Source: Pezicula radicicola (Eukaryota; Ascomycota; Leotiomycetes; Helotiales; Dermateaceae). From it: a DNA stretch of 64,000 nucleotides. Below are positions 37,331 through 48,478 of the stretch, one piece after another. The translations under genes and the position numbers were made by a program. Under the pieces are notes generated by a model. The model had not been told where the DNA came from, ran no database searches, and saw only the letters and a program-made list of their open reading frames with translations. How positions within the stretch are numbered: the first letter of the stretch is position 1; each line of letters begins with the position of its first letter. The DNA lies in NCBI GenBank assembly GCA_003008705.1, contig PDUO01000059.1, forward strand, positions 204,939 through 268,938, given 5' to 3'.

Positions 37331-37334
37331 CGCC

Positions 37335-39396
37335 TTACGAAAGTTTTCTGCAGCCGCTGTGAAGTTTTAAGACTGTTAGCAAATATCTTTGGTCTCTAGA
37401 TGGTGCATTTCTGAGGGAAGACGGGGTTAGCCTACCCAAAAGTGCTTTGGGCAATAGCCAGTAAGTGCTCATCTGGTGCAAAAACAGTACAAGTAGTTGC
37501 CATGAATTCTTACTACACTCTTCCGGTAAGACAGACCTTGCACCTAGGTGATCGAGCCGACTATCAGTATGTATCATCACCATGGATAAAAACACAATGT
37601 AGCTAATCGCCGGGTCGGCAACGTGGGTTGTACACGTGTCCCAGTTTTTGACAATCTGCACAATGTCGTCTGTAATGTCTATTGCAGTTCTCCAATCCCG
37701 AAGCCAAGATTTAACGTCAATCGGATCTTGTGCTTTTGGCAGTGATAAAATCCTGTTGGCATGGGTCATCTCGAGCAAAATCTCTAAGCGAATAGTATGA
37801 TCACTCCTCGATTTGGTCGACGCTAGACTCCGCGTAGGTTCCAAGTAACCAGCAGGCATTGCGAGTCGTAGAGCTGCAAGGAAATCAGACTGGACTCTCC
37901 ACTTATGGGCGATTGAAGGTGCAGAGGTGTATCTGGCTATCTGTTGGAGATTGCAGGCTTCTCCAAGTCGGGATGTAATCATAATTCGAATGGAAAAGTT
38001 GATGTCGACTTTGAAGTTCTTGTCCCGTTTGTTCCAGTTATTCGATATCCTTCTCAGCGTATCCGACATTTGCTGAAAATCTTTACGCAAGAACAATCTA
38101 TCCCCACTATCTGGCGATAGCTCTCCTTTCGTCCAGTTCTCAACCGTTCCCGATGGTAGAGAGGTATAAACCATGTCTAGATCGATGTTTGAGGGGGCTG
38201 AAACTGTGAGGTTACAGATTGAGTCTAGGGTGTAAATGGACCACCATAAGTAGCGCAACTCCTCAATCTCTGCCGCGTCGGTCTCGTTAGGGTCGATCAA
38301 GGTACAATCACCCCCCTCAATCAGGTGTAGGCCATGATGAATGGCCAGGCGGACTAAGTTTCCGACCACAGTCCAAGCTCTTTGATTTGGAGAATTGCGG
38401 AACTCATAGAGCGCAAGCAGAAACAAAGCCTTCAAGTCGTCGATACTTATGTTAGCTCCTGAGATCATAATCTCCGAGCATGCGTGCCATGCCGACAATG
38501 CGTAAGCATCGCTCACACTCTTTGCACATAAGGCGGCCACCTCGATATTGAGAGAATGAGCCACACCATTAGCAAAAACAGCAGACAACAGGCTTTCTTG
38601 GAGCTGGCCAGTTGTGTAATGGCAAAGAAACTTGGGTTTCTGAAACAGTGGATATTGTGGCTGAACACTCTCGAAGAATGCCTCTATCCTAGGGTAGTTA
38701 GGATGATGCTCAGCGGCTGGATCCCATGTATGTATGTACTTACAGCTCTAATTGGGCCTCTGTTGATAGTTGAGGCCGCAGATTTAATTCATTCTCCGAT
38801 GTAGACGAGTTATCGGTATCAATCAATCGGTAGCCCTTCCACGAACTCTCTGGGGAGGAAGACGAGTTTGAGACTTCGGTCGCCCTTTGTACGGGAACCG
38901 ACTTGGTATGGGTTTGTATCGATGCTTTACCGGGAGTAGTCAGTGATGGATGATGTGCGGGAATAGTATCGTAAGTTGCTGAGTTCTCTGTGAGTTTTAT
39001 AACACTCTCAATATTCCCTTGGGACACTTCATCGTCGTAAATACGTAAATACGTACCGTCTGCTCGGGCCTTGGATAGCCTACGAGCCTTGACAGAAACG
39101 CCTTTTGGGGGTCCCGGTTTTTGTTTGAGTGAGGTATATGCACACGCCAAATTGTTCTCTGCGCATCTTGAGCATGATGGGCGCTGGCGGCTACCTGGAG
39201 AGTGACCCAATGATTAGCTATGGAGCGTCAAGGTAGCAGCTGTTCGCGATGAGTATGACTGACATTTCGTCTTGTTGCTATTTACATCGTGTCAGCGAAT
39301 AAGGACGCATTCATGTTAGAGAAGGTGCATCTACACTCTACATCGATCACATACTCTCCCCCTTCGACCCCACTCCGTATTGAAGATGGACTCCAT
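37335..39396 (-). CDS. Zn(II)2Cys6 transcription factor with a 14-nt exon, 626 aa
   Basis: Four exons: 39396-39335, 39277-39264 (14 nt), 39194-38744, 38688-37335; introns of 57, 69 and 55 bp. Only this splicing gives a complete zinc cluster, residues 16-42: CDRCRVNKTKC, SRQRPS, CSRC, AENNLA, C (C-x2-C-x6-C-x6-C-x2-C-x6-C). A Ser/Thr-rich linker follows, then a fungal MHR domain (LKALFLLALYEFRNSPNQRA, and LRYLWWSIYTLDS). The phases agree for 626 residues. It lies between the ring-cleavage genes and the Dabb/SDR/hydroxylase genes, so it is the best candidate for the cluster's own regulator. Its 3' end abuts the ligase relic. Confidence 0.85.
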
Positions 39397-39964
39397 AGTA
39401 AAAATGTAAATTGATTATAAGACGGCGAGTGAATTTCACGCACGTTACAATAAAAAGGATGAATGTTAGGTCTTAGCTAAAGAAAGCGTCACGGTGTACC
39501 TCCTACGGTTGCGGCGGAGACCGGCTTCTATGCATTGAGGGGCAAACCACAATGCTACAAGCTACTCTGTACAGTACATTTAACTATAAATTACCTTAAT
39601 TGAAGAACAATCTTGAGCCCCCGAGTTGGTTATTTTAAATCCAACTGGTAGGAGTGGTATGGCCAATAAATTCATACAACTCATTCCGTAAGATGTCTTG
39701 GCTTTTAAAATGGTGTGTTAGAGTTTTATGATACTGTAAGACAATGATGGTCATCCACAGTGGGGACGGAGTTTGTGCGGAGGCCGGGTTACTAAAAGGA
39801 GGACCTCAGAGCCCAGTCAATAAGCGAGCGGCACTACGAGCGAGCACTCAACATAGTGGTGATTACGCTACCAGGAGCCAGCCATTCTGAATCATTATCC
39901 TTAAAAATTACTTTGCGTGGAAACCAAAAAAAAACGAAAACCGTCTAAAATTTGTTGATTCACA
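39397..39964. promoter_or_regulatory. Divergent promoter, regulator / Dabb gene
   Basis: 568 bp between the start of the regulator (-) and the Dabb gene (+). No coding potential. Includes a short A-rich tract at about 39927-39940. Confidence 0.45.
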
Positions 39965-40435
39965 ATGCCGACTTATCACGTTGGTAAGTGTTTTATAAAG
40001 CCTAGACTCATATCCCGATGCGTCGGTTAACAATCCAGCAAGTTCTTTTTCGATTAAAGCCGGGGACTCCAGCTGAAGCCATTAATAGCTTCAAATCACT
40101 GGCAAAACAGCTGACTGGGAAAATACCTGGTATAATCTCACCCTCTTCGCGCTCCTGATCTGATGACTGAACCATTTATCATAGGTCTTCTGGAATTGCA
40201 CACAAATACTTTGCTCGCCGAGACAGCCGCTAGAGCCAAAGGCTTTGATATGGCGCTTGTTGCAATATTGGAATCAGCCGATAACGTCGCATCCTATGCA
40301 TCGCACCCAGCTCATTTAGAGTATATTCCTACGAAAAGCTCTCCTTTGGTATTGGCTAATATGTCTTATAACAGACTTCATAAAGCTAGAGAGCAGATTT
40401 GTGACGAGACTTTGGCATTTGATATGGAGGTTTAA
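39965..40435 (+). CDS. Dabb (stress-responsive A/B barrel) domain protein, 118 aa
   Basis: Three exons: 39965-39983 (19 nt), 40043-40129, 40185-40435; introns of 59 and 55 bp. The first exon encodes MPTYHV and joins to VLFRLKPGTPAEAINSFKSL, the typical first strand and helix of a Dabb domain. The end has ADNVASYASHPAHLEYIP, matching the family's HPAH motif. These small dimeric alpha+beta barrels include olivetolic acid cyclase and several fungal and plant proteins acting on aromatic or polyketide intermediates; others have no known activity. Its position beside the cluster regulator and the SDR supports a metabolic role, for example handling an unstable ring intermediate, but this is inference. 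Confidence 0.83.
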
Positions 40436-40896
40436 GATACGCGTGGGAAGAATTTCATTTTTCTTTTAGCACCAATTGTTTACCACGTCAAGTGTTAAGA
40501 TGAACTGGACCATGCCGTTGTCGAGATTATTCTATCTTAAATTGATCATTAGACTACTCAGAAGCTCGGTGAACTTGCTAGGTCTTTAGTCAAAAAACAC
40601 TCCGGTGAAGGTTTTTGTGACAATTCCCCATGAAGGGCACACTCCCCGAAAGATTAATGGGCTAGGGCACCAAGTTAGAAATTGGGGATGTGGTTCGTAA
40701 TATTATTGACAATGCCACTCAACCAAACTCATAAGCGGCGGATCCACCACATATAGCATGCCATCACCACACAGCTGGGGCAGATGCTTAGAGGAATATT
40801 TATGAAAGCTTCTAATTCTATCTGTCTTCACACAACATCCTTCTGATCATACTTTTCTACTCTTTCTCTCCGAAATACCTGGCAAGTAGTGCTGGC
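40436..40896. other. Convergent intergenic spacer
   Basis: Between the 3' ends of the Dabb gene (+) and the SDR gene (-). Nothing coding seen. Confidence 0.45.
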
Positions 40897-41957
40897 TTAG
40901 GTTTCCTTGTGTAATACAGTAGCAGCCGCCTAATCAAGTAGTCAATTCAACTTGTCTATCTGATATCACAAGGAAAGATAGGTCATACCTGATGATTCGG
41001 CATAATAAGTGTGTCTGCGACCGCAACGTTTTCCCGTCGAGTAACCGTGAACACGATAACCTCAGCAATGTCTTCTGCGGTAAGAGGTTCACAGCCCCTG
41101 CGTATGTATTAGCAAGAAACCTGGTTTTAAGATCAAACGAATCTGACTGACTTGTAGACCTGAGCCGCTTTAGACTCGTCTCCGCCGAAGCGTACTTTCG
41201 AAAATTCCTACCAAACCTAGTCAGCAAAGAGCAAAAACTTGGTAACAGGTAGTACCAACCGTCTCAACCTGACCTGGGTCTACTATAATGACCCTTATCC
41301 TTGTCGACACCAGCTCCCTCCGCAACGCATCTGTGTAACTTCTGACAGCAGCTTTTGATGCGCAGTATACACTGCCTCCAGCATACGGATCTCGTCCTGC
41401 AATGCTGCCAATATTGACAATATCGCCTGCGCCACTGTTGCCTCTTTTCAAGAATACTTTTAGAACAGCCTGTGTCATGTTGATGAGCCCAGTCAGATTG
41501 GTGTCAAGCATAGCTCTAATGTCATCCTCTTCGATATCTGGCGACTTTGCAACACCTTTCGCTAAGCCTCTATTGTTCGGAGAATAGTTAGCAGTTTGTC
41601 TCTTCACTACTAACAGAGTGGACTCTCAACGTCGAAACCAGAAAGAACTTCGGCTTACGCATTATTCACTAGCACATCGATGCTTTGCCATTCTTGCGGC
41701 AAGCTTGTAACAAATCCTCTGACCTCATCTGGCTTTGACGAGTCTAACTGGATGGCGAGCACTTTCACGCCCGGACCAAAGTGCTTGGAAATATCGGTAG
41801 CTAGTTCTTTCAACCTGTCGATGCGTCGTGCTGTAAGAATAAGCCGCAAGTCTTTTGGGCACTGTCTCGCAAATTCCACAGCAGTGCTTCGCCCAATGCC
41901 GGAGGACGCACCCGTGATAAGGATGGTCTTGCCTTCTAATCGGTTTGTAGATGTCAT
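40897..41957 (-). CDS. Short-chain dehydrogenase/reductase, YdfG/serine-dehydrogenase type, 268 aa
   Basis: Five exons: 41957-41659, 41569-41260, 41207-41152, 41097-40989, 40929-40897; introns 89, 52, 54 and 59 bp. Classical SDR marks: cofactor loop TGASSGIG (from about residue 15), VNNAG, catalytic Ser 155 in NIGSIAG, Tyr 168 and Lys 172 in VYCASK, and DPGQVETEFSKVRF after the active site. TARR after the second strand suggests NADP(H). Length and the C-terminal ADTLIMPNHQAA fit the YdfG/serine 3-dehydrogenase group, which reduces or oxidises 3-hydroxy acids and dicarbonyls. In this context it may act on an aldehyde or ketone arising from ring opening. The last exon is only 33 nt and rests on frame and family similarity. 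Confidence 0.88.
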
Positions 41958-42940
41958 GATCAAGGCAATTAATTGCGTGGAATGAAAGCTAGCTGGCTAT
42001 TTTGATATATAATACCTCTTGACCGGTCTTTACTAGATAGGCACCCAAAAGGTAGGTAACCGAACTCATTTCTCGCAGTACTCCGTGCCTCGCCTGGAAA
42101 CGCCGCTCTTGGCCGGAAACTAAATTAGACTTACAAGGCAAAGTTTTCAGCCATAGCATATTGGCCTATGTATTCTTACGCATAAGAAGAATTTCTAGCA
42201 TGAACGAGCGGAGATGATGTGAAAATAATCCAGGAGAGGGTAGAATCTGGGCCACGTCCAGCTCCACCGGTATAAAGATAGTGGCAGGAAAAGTCGGGAG
42301 ATAAGTTGGGGGTTACTTAGAGCACATAATGCTTCGTGGCAGCATCTTTAAGGAAATAGAAATGAGGCTGAATAGGTCGCCTTCAGCTAAATGCAAGCAT
42401 TTTACTCTTCGGCGTTTACAGGATATTTGACAGTCTAAGATTGTATCCTGAGGCTAGATTCGTGTATTGCTTAGAAAATATGTGTGAAATATGCATCTAA
42501 TTTAGTAATTTTTGCTTTCTTTCTAGTGGAACTGAAGTCCCGAACCCAAGGAGTTCCGCCACATGGATTAGATTACCACGATGCAAATACCAGGCCTATC
42601 CTAGCCTAGGACTCCTAGATCAAAATATCTACAGTAATCTATGAGTTGCAGAGTCTCCCAACTTTGCTTTACCTCTTATCTAGCAAATACAAAGGCTTTG
42701 GAAAGGTGATTTGGAATCTTTGGTGTGCTTTGTATTTGGAAGGAGCAGTGTAATAGGATCGAACTTTTCCAAGGTACTCCTCGAAACTAGAGAGGAAAAT
42801 ACCTAGATAGAAACAGCATCCACGCCACTCAATGTGCAGGTTGGTAATGAATGAATAAATATGGAACGTCTCGTTACAAAATCAATAGAACTATATCGCA
42901 AGATCAAAAATACAATTTCGTTATCTTCCTTCCATGCTAC
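41958..42940. other. Intergenic
   Basis: About 980 bp: promoter of the SDR and 3' flank of the hydroxylase. A 60-codon plus frame at 42861 overlaps the hydroxylase antisense and is not called. Confidence 0.45.
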
Positions 42941-45001
42941 CTATGCTGTCTGGAATGACGCTCTCATCTCCACCTTGTCTTGGTCCACAACTCCAACAGT
43001 ACCAGTGAAACCGTTGCTCCGGAGTTCATCGACAGCCGCTTGAGCCTTTCCATTTACAGTCGACGAGGCTGGTACCCAGCCAACAACCACCTCAAGAATG
43101 CTCTTTACATCGATCTTCTTTGGATCGGCATCGGTCACCGTCCTCCAGGCAACATGATCATCAGGCCTTACCAACACTGCGTCTCTTTCCCAAATCTTCC
43201 GGACGTGCTCTTCACCCGGAAGATGAACGACCTTCAATGGTATTGCCATTGCCCCAGCCACTGGCACGAACACTGATGCATATCTAGCATCTGGTGTGAA
43301 GTCGACCAGAGAGAACTCCCGACCTTGACCGAAGATATCATAGATGCTGGTTTCCCCATCTTTGAGGAACACATGGGGCGCTCTTGCACCAGGCCAGGTT
43401 GATGGTACATAAGATCTTTCAAGGTAAGGTGGTTCTTTCGTTCCATCTTCATCTTGACAGATGATAGGTGAGTCTTTATATCGATATCCAAATTCGATCC
43501 CTCGGTCTCTGTTTTCGCCATCATGGGTGATCGCATACTGGCGAATCTTCTCTTTCAAACCTGCAGCTTCTTCCGACACGATTGGCTGATCAGACTCCTT
43601 TACCCAACCCCAGATATTTTCATGTACAGCCCAGTGGACCCCAGAGCGCTCGATTGCTCTTTGTGCAACTGGCCTGCGCTCTGCTTCGTACGAATCGAGA
43701 AGGGCGGGCCCTCCGTACCCGCCAAGTACTGCTGCGAGTTTCCAGCCTATATCGAAACTGTCGACAACGGCAGTGTTCATGCCGTACCCTCCTGTGGGAA
43801 TATTCTGGTGTGCGGAATCTCCTGACAAGAAGATTCTTTTGTTGGGGGTGGTGTATGAGTCGGCAATACATATGTTCGGACGCCAGGCGCTGGTAACTAT
43901 GATCTCGTCGATCTTGATTGGCACAGGCGATCCTGAGCCACCCAATACCTTGGAGACTGCCTCATAGGGATCTATTGTTTTTGCATCAGTTCCAATTGGA
44001 ACCGGCGTGTGACATGTCCAAGTTTCCTTCTCGTCAATAGAAAGCAGGACGTGGCCGCTGGTGAAGAAAATGTGACAGAATTGGCCCTGTCGCTGAAGGG
44101 CACTAAGATCGCGCGACTTAAAGTGGCAAAGGTACATTGCACCAGGACTGTGAATGTATTAATTAGTAAATGAGGTTTTCCACATCATGAATTGCCTCGG
44201 AATCGGACTTACGCCGGGCCTCCAATCAATGTCTTTCCTATAGCTTTGCGAACACTACTGCCTGCTCCATCACAACCGATCACGTATTTTGAAGTGACGA
44301 TGTGCTTTTCGCCGGATTTATCGACCAATTCCGATGTGACTTCTGACTCAGTCTCCGTTATGCCTACGAACTTCAATCCGAAGAAAGACTTAATCAAGGG
44401 TTGAGCCTGGATGTGAGGCTTGAGCCATGCTTCAAATATCGCTTGAGAACAGCGTTGCCATGGCTCACGAGGATGGGTCCCGTTGTTTTCGTTTTTGATT
44501 TTCTTACGCCACTCATTCACAGAGGGAAGGTTCTGATTTTTCCACTTAGCCATCCTTAGCAGACAACCTAAAGAGCCAAACTCACCCATCTGAAGATCTC
44601 TTCGCCTTCAGAGAAACCGGAGCTAAAGGTCACGTCGAAAGAGTATTCCGGAGGTATACCTTGGTAAAGACGTTAATACTAAGGTCCTACTGCTTACACT
44701 CATGTTTGCAATATCACTCACCAACCTTTCGGATTCCGTGAGAAATCTCAAGTCGGTTGAAAAGCTCCATGCTTCTCGCATTGGTCTGGTCCATTTTAGG
44801 CCATATTGTGGTGTCAAGATTGCGCTCAACCAGCATGCTTGGAACTCCCTGCTTGGACAATTGCAAAGCAGCAATCAAGCCTGCTGGGCCTCCGCCGACC
44901 ACCAGAACGGGGGTTTCGTGATGTACGACCTACAAAGATTACTAGGTGCGAAGCTACTGGTCGCAACTACTTACCATTTTTGCCGATTTTTGAGATATCA
45001 T
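42941..45001 (-). CDS. FAD-dependent aromatic hydroxylase, PheA/TfdB/MhpA type, 615 aa
   Basis: Five exons: 45001-44975 (27 nt), 44929-44722, 44659-44586, 44544-44213, 44147-42941. Introns are 45, 62, 41 and 65 bp; the 41-bp one (44545-44585) is unusually short and its borders are the least sure. FAD-binding marks: VLVVGGGPAGL near the N-terminus, YVIGCDGAGSSVRKAIG (DG motif) and IFLSGDSAHQNIPTGGYGMN (GD motif). The C-terminal 180 residues look like the thioredoxin-like domain of phenol 2-monooxygenases, including AVLVRPDDHVAWR. Full length for the family. It would add a hydroxyl ortho to an existing phenol, giving a catechol for the extradiol dioxygenase in the same cluster. Substrate not determined. 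Confidence 0.88.
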
Positions 45002-46098
45002 TTCTTCCTCAACTGGATCATTCGAAGCCTCGTCAAGCTGTCTTCGGTATTGTCGCTTGTTTGATCTAGTTGGTGTCAATCGATGGCTACTGCAAATATA
45101 TCACAACACCTGCGGCCTCGACTTGGCATATATGAAGGCCAAAAAAACCTAATTTGTGTTGAATCTATAATATCACCTTAGAAGCTCGAGGCCCCAATCT
45201 CCAGACATTCGGCCTGGGGAAACACGGCAAGCCATCGACACGGAGGGCCTAAAGTCTAAATCCGAATAGACCACGGAGTATCTCGAAGCACTCACGGTAG
45301 GACTAAATTCATCACTAAATCTTCGGCGTCTGTCGACACCGGGCTCGCTAATTTTTACCACACATTCTCCACCAGTTTCAGTCATTCCTGTGGTTCTCCC
45401 GGTGGTTCTTCCGATGGTTCCTCCGATGGTTCCTCCGATCGAAATGCTCAATTCCTAACACAGTATCATCTGGGAATATGTGAATTTCGACTTGAATCTT
45501 AACGTGAATTCTCTCTGTGAGACTTTTTGACTCAAATCCTGACTTAGTTGCGAGGTTAAATTCAAGGTTGATTACTATCGTAGGTTACTAATATTAATCA
45601 TTGGTTATCTAAGATTCAACCAATGGGCTTATTTATAACCTAACTCATAGGCTTGGTTTTAAACAGCAACTGACCCACAGGTAGGATGTATTGAGGTTCT
45701 GTGAAGTCTGTACCCTTCCTCTCTCTCTCTGGATACAGTACTTGTAAGTGGGTTTGTGCCCCAAAGGAGGCCCGATGACTACCTGGTCTTTGGCGCGGAA
45801 TTTGCTAAATGCCATCTGCTAAGACCTGCATATGCCGTGTTGTGAATACCTGTACATGCGGGGCCCCGCTTCTTCGAACGTTTGTAAAACCTCTCCGTGT
45901 TAGGTGACTTTTATATGTAACTTGAGCCCCATGTTAAGAGTCTTCTAATATCTCCTATGTTCTTAATTACCTTCTGTATCTACCCCTTGCTCGTTCCGTT
46001 GTCGTTGTATTCACTATCACATTCCATCTATGTTCTTAGTTACCAAATCTATCATCATCATCATCTGAACTGATAGATACTTACTGCCAACCACTAGG
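45002..46098. other. Divergent intergenic region, hydroxylase / P450
   Basis: 1.1 kb between two divergent starts. At 45395-45440 there is a short simple repeat based on ggttcctccgat, which creates a spurious Gly/Thr repeat frame on the minus strand (45451-45173). AT-rich stretches follow. Promoters of both genes lie here. Confidence 0.5.
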
Positions 46099-47848
46099 AT
46101 GTCAACTTTCGCCATGCTAAAGCCCATTATGGAGCACGAGTCTGAGTGGACTCCTCGACTACTTATCCCTTCCTCACTCGTACTGATCTTCGGTGTTATT
46201 ACGATCGGCCTCACTAGAAGACTTTTGTTCTCAGCCCTGGCAAAGATACCAGGCCCAAAACTAGGAGCTGCTACTTGGTTTTGGATGTGGTATTGGGACT
46301 TACGTGAAGAGAGCGCATTGTTTATTCAAGACCTACATAAGCAGCACGGTAGGCTTCTAACTTACTAGCAAAGTTGGCAAGCCTCCAAACTAACCATGAG
46401 CCAGGTCCCATTGTCCGAATAGGTCCTAACGAGGTCAGCATCAATGATGTAGAGGTACACAACAACGTCCTCTATAAACATCGCACTCAGTTTATGAAAG
46501 TTAGCATAGATAAGAGATTCACACCAGTATAAGCAATGCTGAGCTACCTAGCATCCAAGGTTCTATGATGCCTTTGCGAACGGAACTCACAATGTATTCA
46601 CGGTCAACGACCAGGCGCAGCATGCCCAACTGCGACGGCTTATGAGCAACAGCTTTGCTAGGGCCCAAATTTTATCTTTTGAGCCATACGTCTGGGAGAA
46701 GGCGGGGACTCTGTCCTCCATACTAGCAGAGCAGTATCGCAACGGCGAAGTTTTAAACTTGGTCTTTGCCTTTAGATGTCTCGCCCTCGACGTTATCACA
46801 ACATTTGCCTACGGAGAGGCTTTCGGGGCTTTACATTGTCGCGGATTCAGGGAGCCTCTATTGGAAGCATTCGACTCCTTTGCATCTGCTAACACGTTTG
46901 TAAGCTATTCGAGCTCACGCTCTAGTCGTAGTCAAGCCAACTAATTGTCATCAGTTCATGATATCCCCCAAGATTCAAGCATTACTTAGCCCATTAATTG
47001 CTCTTTTACCTACCGAGACGCTCAAAGCTTTTGCTAAGATGGAAGTGGTAGGTTTCCCTGCTTATTAAAACTCACTATGGCCTAGCTAACGACCGTAGGC
47101 GGTGATTGACGGAATTCGAAAGATGAAAGTGAGGAAGGAAGACTCTTTAGGGTTTATACCGATGCTTTCAGGCGAGATCAAGTCAGGCGAACGGAGTGGC
47201 ATCGAAATCACCGATTCTCGTCTTATCTCTGATGGGATAGGTTCGATTTTCGCTGGTACAGACACAACTGGAATCGCTTTGTCAGTAGGCACGTGGGCTA
47301 TCTTCTCCAACGAAGAGATTCGCCAACGATTGCATGCTGATCTGAAGGAGATCTGGCAAGACCTAGAGAGTCATCCGTCGCTGCCGCAGCTTGAAGCCCT
47401 GCCGTATATTCGGGCTTGTGTATTCGAAGCTCTGCGGCTTGCGACTCCAATCCAGACTCGCTTCCCACGTGTGGTTCCTGCCGAAGGTTGGAGTTATCAA
47501 GGATACCATCTACCCGCAGGGACAACAATATCATCTTCTTCGTTCCTGATGCACAATGAAGAACTGGTCTTCCCGAACCCACGAGAATTCGATCCGAACC
47601 GGTGGTTGACAGAGGATGCCGAATTATTGGCTCTCCGTAAAAAACACTGGGCTCCTTTCTCGCTTGGTGTACGGCAATGTGTCGGCTTGAACATTGCTAC
47701 AGCAGAAATCTACATTGGCTTCGCTGAAATCTTCCGCAAGTTTATTGCCACCGAAGTTGTGACCCCGGAGTTTAAGCCCCCAATGGGCGTGTTCACTGTG
47801 ACGATCCCAGACGGCCTTAACGTGAAAGTGCGCAGAATCACAGAGTGA
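46099..47848 (+). CDS. Cytochrome P450 monooxygenase, 511 aa
   Basis: Five exons: 46099-46348, 46405-46499, 46552-46899, 46955-47047, 47099-47848; introns 51-56 bp. One membrane anchor at residues about 22-45, followed by the proline-rich hinge IPGPKLGA. The I-helix oxygen-binding motif is AGTDTT, the K-helix E-x-x-R is EALR, and the heme loop is FSLGVRQCVG with Cys 456. Complete microsomal class II P450 that needs a reductase encoded elsewhere. Divergent from the FAD hydroxylase and next to a third Zn2Cys6 gene, so it may belong to the aromatic cluster or mark its edge. Reaction unknown. Confidence 0.92.
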
Positions 47849-48478
47849 TGCAAATATTATTGCTGAGAACTGTGTTGCATCGAAGGGCTTGAGCGCAGAA
47901 GGAAATAAATATACACAACACACCATACTCGCTTAGTATTGAAGGATTGGGAAGCGGAGGATGTGAGGGCAGGTGTACTGTACGTCGGAATTTAGTTTTA
48001 CTTTTGAGGGCGCATTTTCCTTTCGTTTATATTATATCGTATCTATTTGATTTTCTGATACATAGAAGTTAGCTACTGTATATACCATACTGAAGATCCC
48101 CCTTATTCCTCCTTATTCCTCCCCTCGCTTCGCGGCCTACGGCAATCGCTATGTCCGAGAAGAGCTTGGAATAGCTTGGCAAGGGGGCGCTACTGTGCAT
48201 TTCCAATTGTGCGGGGTATGGGGTAGGGTGCCCATACGAGGTATTCCCCTTACATTTCTTACCACTTCCCACTAAGACCCATATTTCTAGCGACTACGAG
48301 CCTGTATTTTTAACAATATTATGGAGTACGCACTGGAAGTACCCGTCGGCAACTGTTGCGGTATGCCGGCAAATGCAGTAGCGCCAGACTGCGTAGATAT
48401 TAGTAATTCCCCGACTCTCCCCGGCTCCATTCTCTCCCAGACTTCATACTACCAGACCTTTTCCACATTCCGCTGACA
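47849..48478. other. Intergenic
   Basis: 3' flank of the P450 and promoter of the next regulator. A short ccttattcct tandem repeat lies near 48100-48122. Confidence 0.45.

Noticed and set aside
43523..43967. Three overlapping plus-strand frames of 64-104 codons
   Set aside because: Antisense to the well-supported hydroxylase exon; no independent evidence.
45173..45451. Gly/Thr-repeat frame on the minus strand
   Set aside because: Created by a short simple repeat; the rest has no protein-like features.
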